Source: Nageia nagi (Eukaryota > Pinophyta). Taken from it: DNA of 64,000 bases. Below are positions 55,400-64,000 of the stretch, in pieces; positions within the stretch are counted from its first letter, which is position 1; every line of letters starts with the position of its first letter. A program made the position numbers and the translations under genes. Under the pieces are notes generated by a model. It saw only the letters and a list, made by a program, of their open reading frames with translations. It ran no database searches and was not told the DNA's origin. The DNA is taken from contig JBITNC010000001.1 in NCBI GenBank assembly GCA_050084985.1, positions 138,570,001 through 138,634,000 of the forward strand, written 5' to 3'.

Positions 55400-57735
55400 A
55401 TAAATGTCTCTTATATACTATGTCCAATCTATTTCTCAATTCAACATCTCTATCATAACTAAATATCCATATTAGGTACCTTAATATGTGTTGCTAGTGA
55501 GCTCTGGATACGATCTTGCATCTCAATCACAAACATATTTGGATATTGTACCCTATTAATGCAAATATAAGAGTTAAGATGGGGAAAAATTATTTCTCTC
55601 TAATATTAGGTTGGATTATTATCAGAGATCATTGGAACTATGCTTTACACGAGTTCACCCTATCAATCTATGGAATGCCTTGAGAAGCACTCCTTAGGGT
55701 GGTCATTGTCCAAGCAAAACAAATCATCTTCTTTAATGGTCACAAGGATAGCTACTTTCCTCTACGTTACATATGAAATGTTATGGGAAATAAGAGTTAT
55801 GAGGATTTTCATGGGTCTGATTACGAACCTGAATAGATTGATTCTCATTAAACAATATTGTTCAAATAATAAGAGTTTGAATTTGAAAATGTGAAATGGT
55901 ATGACATGTAATTGAATCCATCTAACTTGCTAAGGCAATCCATACAAGATTTGAAAATAAGAGGAAAAAATGAGTTCAATGTCCTCCAATGGTACTTCAT
56001 TATAGAAATCAAACTTTGTGATAATTATTTTGAGTAAATGAATGGATTATGGATCTATAAGAAGTCTCATTAGACCTTATTACCAAAAAAACAACACCTA
56101 TTATTATATATATTTATAGCTTTAGCCTCATTAGAGAACTAAACCATGAATGTTTTATTATTTTGTAAACAAACATGAATTTATGACCTTTATAGTATGG
56201 AGAAAGGTAACATAAAGCATGAGTTAATGTGATAAATAATTATTTTTTCAAGTTAAGGATATTATTTTTTTTAATATAATTATAGATAATAGATTATTGT
56301 AAAATTACCAACAAATGGTAAAATAATAGTTTTTTTAAGTTAGTAAAATATTAATAAATATTTACAAGGCATCTATAAAAGATATAATTATGAGAATTTT
56401 ATCAAACTAATTTTTCAAAAGGTAGTGGTTGGTTAATAGTCATATTTCTTTGAATTGATCTTGCACATGATGTATGCCATTGTGAATCATAAAATATTTC
56501 TCTATTATCAAGGAAAGGAGGTAGCTTTAGAGAAAGAGTAAAACCTCTAGAGATCACAAATAGAGTATAAATTAGTTGATTATGGCATTCTTGCATGAAA
56601 TTGATTGATAGAAAAGGAATGCATGAATAATACATGGTGCATTTAGGGTAGGATGAATTATGGTAATAATAAGAGTGTCTTGATCCTCAATTGCTCAAAA
56701 TCCTTTCTTAGTACTCATGACCAATAATTCTTGGATCCTTCGAGATGTGTTGAAAAAAGAGGATGGCATACACTAATCAAATGAAGATGAATTGAAGACC
56801 CTATATGATACAATAATACACAAATGAACATTCTACATGTTGATGAAATTAATATATTGTATGAAGCTTTATAAAATACATGGTTTATATCATAAAATCA
56901 TTTTATTAATACTTTCATTATGTATGATAGCGAAAAAGAGAAGGCTATTGTTATATAGATCTATGAAAATAAATGTAGTAACAAAGATAACCCATTTTTT
57001 GCATGATAAGTATTTATGGTAAAAACCTAAGTATGATTTAATGTTTATGTTTTTAAAGGGATCTAAATAATTTATAAGGTTATTTGAAATAAGCAATGTT
57101 TTAAAAATGGTGCAAAAATCATAATGTGTACAATATTATTATTTATTTAAAAATTATGATAGGGTTATTTTGATAGGAGAATTGCTCTAGAGAAATGGTA
57201 ATCTTACAATAAAAGAATTAGGGTTTGAAGATTTACTAAGAACATGGATATCTTAGTTATCATGATGATTGCACTCTACCATGAAACTAGTTAGGAAACA
57301 TTCAAATATGATGATAAATAGCAATCAAAGGATTAAGATCATATAGCAAACATAGGTTCAAGATTGTGTAAGTAAAAGATTTAATGAGCCATCAAACATA
57401 GCCCAATGATTATAGGTTGAATAAAGTAGTATACTTAATGTGAAAGGAAAATGTTACTCAAGTAAAAACTAAAGCACAATCATCATGGGAAATTGCACTT
57501 GAGTGAGGTGGGTTTGCATGGTGAACATACCCTAGTACTTAATGAGGGATGATGATATATAGATATACCATGAAGAACTAAAATGTATTATCAATGTGGG
57601 ATATGTGTTGTAATGTTATTGGCCATCACATAGGAATTACTTATGAAAAAAAGGGTAAGAAAATTTAGGGTTTAGTATAGTGGGCTAGCGTAACAACATC
57701 AAATATATCAATTGTATTTAAAACTATACATGTTA
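55400..57735. other. Interval without recognised genes
   Basis: AT-rich with scattered short ORFs. The longest (plus strand, 55,640-55,894, 84 codons) is not recognised. The first few hundred bases may hold more of the N terminus of the hAT-like gene, but the frame is too broken to follow. Confidence 0.4.
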
Positions 57736-57902
57736 TATCTAATTATCATTTATACTAAATACTCATTGTTTGATTATCTTCACCATTAAAAATATCATTA
57801 GCTTTCATTAAAAAATAAAAAAAATATCACTTAAAAAAAACCCAAGTATAATCATACATACCTTATTTTGGCTTCAAAAAAGCATATAGTAAACAACATG
57901 CT

Positions 57903-58378
57903 TGAACTCACTCACTACTAGGAAAGGTGTAGTAAAATGCACCTTTACTTATTATTAGCCTAATTTATATGTGAGTATGTTAAGAATGCTTTGAGGCTGA
58001 GAGATATGGTATTCTAACTAAAAATTCAATGCTCATAGGAAACTAAGGAAAATGTATTGAGCTCAAAACTTAGGTTTATGTTAGTTAGCTCTAGTCCTTC
58101 AATAACTACAAAAATTCCATTTACAAATGGACATCACAATTAACATATGCAATGTGAGTTTGGCCTTCTGTTATACAAGGAATATAAAATGACTAATATT
58201 ATAACTTAATAAATATGTTCTTATTTTCTCACAAGCTCCAAAAGAGTTCTTACCTTCTATCGAGCTCTTGCAAATGCAGGCAATAAAATAACATTCTCCT
58301 TATTACAATCAAAGCCTAAATGGATCAAATCAATAAAAATATGCATAATAGATTGATTTTAATTATCAATCACACCTT
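57903..58378 (-). pseudogene. Second, more decayed U-box/armadillo gene tail
   Basis: Paralogous at the DNA level to 7,507-7,860: TGAGTTTG(T/G)CCTTCTG, ACAA-GGA(C/A)ATAAAAT-ACTAAT, ACATTCTCCTT and GCCTAAATGGATCAAAT. About 200 bp of extra sequence (57,935-58,135) splits it. No armadillo motif can be read directly any more, so the identity rests on its twin. Confidence 0.55.
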
Positions 58379-58381
58379 CAT

Positions 58382-58990
58382 TGTTGGATTATTTTATTAT
58401 TTAATAATATTTAAGAACATTTTTACTACTACTTTAACAAAAGATAGAAAATAGAACAATCACGAATCCAAACCATAAAAATAAGAGGCAAATTTAATGA
58501 GGTTCACCCAAAGCACACTATGTATCTATAGAAACTGTCAATCCTATTTCAATTCTTTATCTAAATAATAAATACATACATCAAAAACATAACCATGATA
58601 TAATCCTCCTATTTAGTACAACACAACCTCACTATAACAATCTCTCATTCTCCAATAATATCTCAAACACAAACTATAGTGTAATTTAACATCAAGGTAA
58701 TCAATGCTAAGAATTGAAACCTTCCCACAAGCATGCACAACCCATTGAGGAATATTTCCTCAAACTATATGATTACCTTATAGAAAGTCTAATGTACATA
58801 AAAACTATAATATTTTTGCATAATGGTCAAAAGATCCCATCTCAATTTATAATCTGATCTATTTCATATACTTCTAAGTTATATTTAATATCATCTCATA
58901 TCTCATACAGGCATGATCCCATCATAGCTTTGATGAAATCTATGTATCACCAATTTTCTTTCCTCACTCTTGATAATATAGTTTTATTGT
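58382..58990. other. Possible degenerate LTR-like stretch
   Basis: Starts TGTTGGATTATTTTATT and contains AATGAGGTTCACCCAAAGCAC. This resembles the GTGGTTCACCCAA-type segment found in the copia LTR of this window. A weaker match (ACAAGGTTCACTCAACAACTC) lies at 28,940-28,965. No partner LTR or target duplication was found. Confidence 0.3.
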
Positions 58991-58994
58991 TTTA

Positions 58995-59400
58995 TTTTTT
59001 TTGTCAATACCTATGGTTATTAACCCTAGTGCTTTCTTGGATTATACTTTTCAGTCCCATTGACCTATTTTTGATCACTCATGGATATTAAAATATATTT
59101 CTATTTCTATTTATTTTCTCTTACACTACCATTACAAACATCAAATATACTAAAGAACAAAGATTACATATCATATATAAATTAGTTGGCAAGAAATGAA
59201 TTTATTTTTATTGTATCTTAATATTTAGAGGAGGAAAAAATTATAAGAATGTGAGATAGTCCTTTATTTCCTTTTGTATTAGATGAAATCACAAATCATA
59301 GTTTGGATAAGTACCTTATAGTATAAGACATATTATTAGATTCAAAAGGAGTGGAACAACCATTTTTATAATTAATAAGCTTTTAAATATTTATATTGCA
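58995..59400. repeat. Duplicate of the window's first 400 bases
   Basis: Collinear with 1-400: TTTTTTGTCAATACCTATGG, CAGTCCCATTGACCTATTTTT, CTATTTCTATTTATTTTCTC and AGTTGGCAAGAAATGAATTTA. It is non-coding in both places. Confidence 0.8.
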
Positions 59401-59407
59401 ATCTTAG

Positions 59408-59565
59408 ATTTAAAATGAATATGGAATCTTAGATTTGGTCATTTAAATCTTGGTGGACTAATGAATATGGAATCTTAGATTTTGTCATTTAAATCTTAGT
59501 AAAAGATTTAAAATGAATATGGAATCTTGGATTTGGTCATTTAAATCTTGGTGGACTAAATATTT
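59408..59565. repeat. Three-copy ~53-bp tandem repeat
   Basis: Three consecutive units contain AATGAATATGGAATCTT(A/G)GATTT and GTCATTTAAATCTT. The homologous place at 29,575-29,640 has a single unit, so the amplification occurred after the segmental duplication. Confidence 0.8.
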
Positions 59566-59752
59566 TACTTAAGAGGAACATGGTAATAGGTTTAGTGCTC
59601 ATCTAAAGGCTAGATGCAAAATGTGAGGGATACATAATAGGAAAATACCATAGATAATCATTTCTAATAGGAAGGTCCTAAAAAGCTATTAGAGATAGTA
59701 CATTATATCTATTTAGACCATTTCAAGTTACTTCATTATTAAGTATGATCAT
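59566..59752 (+). pseudogene. Copia pre-integrase fragment, duplicate
   Basis: Matches 29,628-29,815 (GGTTTAGTGCTCAT, CATAATAGGAAAATACCATAGA, TTCTAATAGGAAGGTCCTA). Here the sequence jumps at about 59,753 to the equivalent of 30,995, so the integrase core is absent. Confidence 0.6.
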
Positions 59753-60689
59753 AAAAATTTAATATTAATACTTATTGCATATAATAAATGGAACAAGTTA
59801 TATACTTAAGAGATGAATCAATATGATAATTAAGAATAAAATTTAATAAATACATAAAACCATTGAAAACTTGAAAGAAAAATAATAAATTTGGATAATT
59901 ATTTGTATGTGACATCACATAGGTGACATGAGTGGTGAGTTTTTCAATTAGTTTTATGATTTGGATAATAGATTGATGCTTCTCTAATGCCAAATAGTTG
60001 AATTCTTAGTTAAAAAGATGAATCAAAATAAATATGAAAATAATTCATTATGTAATATCATCAAACTAGTCAATAGACCAATGTTTGTAGGAGATATATG
60101 AAAAACATAGCTCTCAAACTCTAAAAGTGACAAGATATTCAAAAAGAATTGCTAAATCTTATTTATAAGAAAAAGAGGCCACATGGCATCATAATATAGG
60201 CAAAATACTATGGTAGTTAAAGGAGAGAGAAAAGATTTCATGAAAAGAGAAGAAAGGGATAGCTCTAGATTGATGGACTAATTGACAAAATAAAATAAAT
60301 GGGCTGCCTAATCCTTATTTAAAGGGAAAAGGATGACACATCGAATCCCAATGTTGCCTAATCTTATAGTGATGTAGGGACATATTTATACCATATGAAA
60401 GCATCCTAATGGCTCTATGTTTCCTCCACATAGTAGCAACATGCCCCCACACCAATGGTAAATGTCTTGAAACTCACCAAAATATTTTACATAACATTTG
60501 TTAGGTTCAAATTCATCTTTTGAATTTTTAAAATTTTTGTTAAAATCACCTTTTCTATGAATTTGATTCATAAAAAAATTTCTATGCAACTATTGAGGCA
60601 AGGCTCTTAAAATGAACCTTGTTCATCATCCATGAGATAATGCTTTAATATACAAATTTTTCATGAGCCAAACTCCACATTTCACCCAA

Positions 60690-60960
60690 CTACTATTAAT
60701 ACCCATTTTTTAGAAATCTTATCTAAAATATGATAAGATATAAAAATGCTTATTTCTTTACTATCAATCATTATAATTACATCTTGATTGAAAATATTAC
60801 CTTCAAATATAATACTATGGCTTGAGCTTCCAAAGCATATTGTTCAATTGCTATGCAAATCTTGTGAGTAGGTTTCTTATTAGTTTTCAACCTTTGAAGA
60901 AAAATAACACGCAAAGTGTGATCCTCCACACTCAAAGCACCCTCACTTAGGAATATGTAG
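60690..60960 (-). pseudogene. Possible gypsy-type zinc knuckle and protease fragment
   Basis: One minus-strand frame reads GCFECGGSHFACYFSSK, close to the CCHC knuckle of Ty3/gypsy gag (C-F-x-C-GG-x-H-x-x-x-x-C), although the final Cys spacing is off. About 35 codons later it reads FEGNIFNQDVIIMIDSKE, resembling the start of a retropepsin (x-G-x-I-x-x-x-x-V-x-I-L-ID-S-G). Several stops intervene. Support is weak because the stretch is short. Confidence 0.35.
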
Positions 60961-61433
60961 CTTATCCTTACAATCTTTCTTAATATCCTCATAATCAAAG
61001 TTCCATTATGTCGAGGGTTCATTTTTATTAGGAATCTTCATTTTCTTTATTGGTTAAAGTTTCTTAAACCTTCATTCATGTTGTAAATGAACTTTTTTTT
61101 CTTCTATCTCTTATACTAGAACTTGGTTTTCTTACTCATGTTATCATCCTTAGTTAAATACTCAAGATAGCTCTTCCTAAAAGTTTGGTTAGTTTCCTTC
61201 TTTCTAGCCATGTTGTATGGCTTTTGGTGGGTCTTCAATTGATGTAGATTTATTACAATCTTGATCTTATAATTTATTCACAAGATGAACTTTTGAATCT
61301 TCAAATTTTTTTTTTAGTCTCATATTGCGACATATGAAGATCATGTGAAGAGGGAGAGTTTTGAGCCCAAGACCTCTTTTTTCCCACTTGAGATATTCAA
61401 ACACCCACTTGGCTCTCCAACTCCCCTCATGAT

Positions 61434-61805
61434 TTGATGAAGAGAGAATTTATCAATAGGTATTTATGCAAAAAAATATATGTAAATGAACCTCTAAAAT
61501 TTGAGAAGGATGGAACACTTCACTTTATGTACAACCTCAAGAAGTCAATTTACAATTTGAAGAAAGATCTAAGGCATGATAAAGGTAAATGCTTTTCTCA
61601 TAAATTCAATTTTTATGATATGCAAAGTAGAATTTAATATATTTATTATAATGTAAGGGGTGACCATAAATTTTCCATTACATTACATGTTAATTTTCTT
61701 ATTATGACAAATTATCCACATAAGATCCAAATATTTATGAATAGACTAAATGATATCTTTTAGATTGTTGATATAGGAATTAATAATTCCTTGATTTGCA
61801 AGTAA
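61434..61805 (+). pseudogene. Ty1/copia reverse transcriptase fragment, duplicate
   Basis: Reads INRYLCKKIYVNEPLKFEKD and NLKKSIYNLKKDLRHDKGK, then RGDHKFSITLHVNF and FMNRLNDIF. Paralogous to 32,535-32,910 with few differences, and the same loss of the YVDD motif. Confidence 0.7.
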
Positions 61806-62136
61806 ATTTAGGAAGATATTTCTTTTTATCAATAAAATTATGTTTTGAATAATTTTGAAAAATAATACTAATTAAAAATTAAAATTAATACTTGTTGCAT
61901 ATAATAAATAAAACACAGTATATGTTTTAAACAAAGACATGAATCAATATATACATCAATCAATTAGAAGCATAAAAGAAAAAGAAATAAAATTTGGATA
62001 AATATTTGTATTCGGCATCACATAGGTGCAATGAAAGCTTATTTAGTCAAATAATCTAATGTACTTGAAGGGCCAAATTGTTACAAAAAAACTGTCAATT
62101 TGGGCATCCTTCTGTATTGATTGGAATGAGCTTATC

Positions 62137-63078
62137 TCAAGAAGAAGAAAGACTGTTCAAGAGTGCAACTCTAGCAGAAATAAAAGCTTTGAAGAGATGG
62201 TCTATTTTGTGATCCAAAAGGGCTAGAGCACTGTCCAAGTCTTGGAGTGCCGTGTTGATTTCAGAGAGTTCAAGAGTCATGTGCAGCTTGGAGTTGGAGT
62301 TGAGTCGATTGTTGAGGTTATCAAGTGCAACATCTGCCCTCTCTAACTCGACCAACAGCCACCTCTTGGACTTCCACCTTCTCATTTCAACGTTCTGCTT
62401 TAGCTTGGTTTGTAGATTGCTAAGAGGAAGTAATAGAGATAGAGACGGCATCCTAAGAGGGTTGACGGAAAATGAAGCCACTAGTGCAGAACACACCAAG
62501 ATGGCAATGAAAGCTTCTCACCTGATCGTGCTTGCGCTTTTGCCTGGAGGCTTATGCTATCAGCCATTCGCCTGAGTGTAGACATGCATTTCTCAAGTCT
62601 GGATTGGACGCCCTTATTGTTTAGGCCTTACAAACTGGAGTAAGCTGCCCGATCTTTGAAGGGCATTGATTCGAATGGCTACCTGCACAGACGTGTGCTG
62701 CTTCCTCGTTTCAGCTATGCTATCTCTCAACACATTGCAGATGTCTAGCAGATGGAGCATGTCTTCCAGATGTAGGTCCACCCATTTGCATCCCTTACTT
62801 GTGCCCTCAATGTCAAACCCTAATTCTGAGGATCTGCGACAAGCGTTGATCACCACCTCCAAAGCTTCTCCAAGCCAATCTGCGCAGTAATATGAGCAAG
62901 AAGGCTGTTCCTGTAATGTTTCCAGATCAGCTGCGAATTCGGAGATGGCTGGGTGCCTTTCGAGTGTGGAGAGCATACTCCATGATCGCTTATGCCTGTG
63001 CCCATCTCTGCGTGGAGAGAGGGAGCGCAGGGCTAAGGCTGCTCCAAGAGACAAGAGAAGAGATCCAGGGGCGCTCAT
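62137..63078 (-). pseudogene. BPS1/ROH1-like pseudogene, A copy 3
   Basis: Start Met at 63,078 (MSAPGSLLLSLGAALALRSL). The frame is open through DLHLEDMLHLLDICNVLRDS, the segment missing from A copy 1, to about 62,650. There a 2-nt loss shifts frame (ending QFVRPKQ); the original frame would also hit a stop where TCA became TAA. A deletion of about 24 bp and a 1-nt loss near 62,510 follow. From 62,499 the C-terminal 120 codons are intact (MVCSALVASFSVNPLRM ... ISARVALLNSLSSS), ending at 62,137. An apparent upstream extension to 63,255 runs through the TATA box and is not real coding sequence. Confidence 0.8.
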
Positions 63079-63117
63079 GGTGGTCGGGATTACTGATGCT
63101 GCGGCATTTACATATGT

Positions 63118-63124
63118 ATTTATA
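63118..63124 (-). promoter_or_regulatory. TATA box of A copy 3
   Basis: Minus-strand TATAAAT about 40 nt upstream of the ATG at 63,078, matching the other copies. Confidence 0.45.
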
Positions 63125-63501
63125 TTTCTGCAAGAGGGGGAACAAAGAGAAAGAATCCCGCCCAAACCAAAAGCAACTAATCTTAAGAAAATCAAGCTAG
63201 CGTAGCTTCTGTCCTCTCCCTTTGCAATTTCCATGTGATGAATGCGTGAAACCACCCGTGTGGGCGGGCTGTCTCCTTGTTGGGTCCTTGCAGATGATTC
63301 CTCTTTCAGTTCACCATGTGTCCAACTAATTTCCTCCTCCTAAAATCCATATTTTATTGCAGAAAAGACCTTCGCATATTGTTATCTTAAACTATTTTGG
63401 TGGATCTCTGAGATGCTATAAATCAATCTCTATTGTGTGCTGTCCTCCTCAGCAACAACAAGGGGACAGCTTTTCGTTGTCATGAAAGGATTCTCATCTT
63501 C

Positions 63502-63650
63502 CATGACGAATATCAAGGTTCTCATCAAGCTATGACTGTCTGCTTCAGAGATGAAAGGATGACAACAATCACCTTCGTGATGAATATGAAAGTCTTTCAT
63601 GAAGCTATGATTGTCTCCTTAAGAGATGAAGCGAGGACAAGATTCATTTG
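63502..63650. repeat. Tandem ~72-bp repeat upstream of A copy 3
   Basis: Same two-unit block as at 10,730-10,875 and 34,591-34,736. The flank beyond it (to 64,000) matches 34,737-35,090 and leaves the window still within the duplicated segment. Confidence 0.7.
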
Positions 63651-64000
63651 AGTTGTATTATATAGTAGTATTGTTGTATTTAGTTGTTGTATTTCCTACC
63701 TATAATATGAAAATGGATACATAAGTAAAGTATCATTTTATGTCTATTTAGATAATCATGTCATTAAAATTATAAAGCACATAATGGATAATTTAATTTA
63801 TTCATGAATAATGTAAGAAGGGATCCATTGTGGTAGGATGCTACCAATAGAACTGAAAACAAACATAGATAAGATTAATCTCAACACTTCATTTTTGTAT
63901 TAGGTAAATATTTCTAATAACTTGTAAGCATCTGAATGTATACCACATGACTATATGCACTAAGATATAATATATTCCTTAAAAATACTCCAAATACAAC

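Larger units (their letters stand above)
48529..55400 (-). pseudogene. hAT-like transposase-derived gene, split by a copia element
   Basis: The minus-strand coding sequence is in two parts. The upstream part (55,400-54,279) shows ALTLNGPCMARHVAI-type remnants, then FMAHRFNLAYKIV, then VDTRWISMFKPIERVFENI, followed by VSSVEIEFDQVLMMCIKFER and REIKKRFHRYD. The downstream part (49,054-48,529) ends with FMEDERVFSALQYVKSK, then NLESYLRIYV and FPYEIAIASWKSL. These match the hAT/ZNF862-like (DUF4371-type) layout: an MAH-x-x-NL and TRW-x-S central block and a C-terminal hAT dimerisation region (ER-x-FS...KSK-x-RN-x-L). It is broken by stops and frameshifts besides the 5.2-kb insertion (49,055-54,273, with target duplication CAAAT). 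It may be a domesticated or a mobile transposase; no terminal inverted repeats were found. Confidence 0.68.
59755..62136. repeat. Duplicate of 30,995-33,250
   Basis: Collinear and highly similar, including the copia RT fragment and the downstream flank of the BPS1-like gene. One ~140-bp segment (60,820-60,957) is present here and missing at 32,058. Confidence 0.85.

Noticed and set aside
62614-63255. Start of the A copy 3 protein at 63,255 (MVSRIHHMEIAKGED...)
   Set aside because: This frame reads through the TATA box and the leader. The conserved start with good context is at 63,078.
1-64000. CRISPR arrays, bacterial operons or organelle insertions
   Set aside because: No evenly spaced short direct repeats with unique spacers, no ribosome-binding-site-led gene clusters, and no recognisable plastid or mitochondrial gene.

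Overview
The window reads as nuclear DNA of a seed plant, most likely a conifer. It is AT-rich and almost entirely made of old, nested, decayed retroelements. The best lineage pointer is two copies of a Penelope-like element with a GIY-YIG endonuclease (19.7-20.4 kb and 40.8-41.5 kb); among plants such elements are, from memory of the literature, mainly known from conifers ('Dryads'). I see no rRNA, tRNA or CRISPR array, and no clearly intact host gene.

The organising feature is a segmental array built around a BYPASS1 (BPS1/ROH1-like) gene, always on the minus strand. Three closely similar 'A' copies lie at 9.4-10.3, 33.25-34.2 and 62.1-63.1 kb. Two more decayed 'B' copies lie at 16.2-17.1 and 38.6-39.3 kb. 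The block 9.1-25.5 kb recurs as a shortened, repeatedly deleted version at 33.0-42.95 kb. The block 29.6-35.0 kb recurs at 59.5-64.0 kb, where it runs off the window. Each copy carries lesions. The A-copy lesions look independent, whereas the two B copies share a stop codon.

Region by region: 0.57-4.92 kb is a complete minus-strand LTR element with a gag-like ORF, no pol, a perfect 5-bp target duplication and an internal long inverted repeat. 7.5-8.3 kb is a broken plant U-box/armadillo gene, with a worse copy at 57.9-58.4 kb. 11.8-14.1 kb is a non-LTR (LINE) reverse transcriptase relic, repeated at 35.6-36.6 kb. 19.2-20.4 kb holds a PIF1-like helicase tail beside the Penelope fragment, repeated at 40.2-41.5 kb. 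20.8-25.6 kb is a decayed Ty3/gypsy-like element. 25.7-28.2 kb is a cluster of tandem duplications. 29.6-32.9 kb and 59.6-61.8 kb hold Ty1/copia fragments. 43.0-46.9 kb is a very large decayed ORF of unknown family. 46.9-47.6 kb is a tandem array containing a tiny (~270 bp) LTR element. 48.5-55.4 kb is a hAT-like transposase-derived gene split by a structurally complete Ty1/copia element (49,055-54,273).

Nothing here looks like a working operon or pathway. The story is duplication plus mutational decay. In the large decayed ORFs almost every in-frame stop can be explained by C-to-T change at CAG, CAA, CGA or TGG codons, as expected from deamination of methylated cytosine. All similarity statements are by eye, and family names come from recognised motifs, not from a search.
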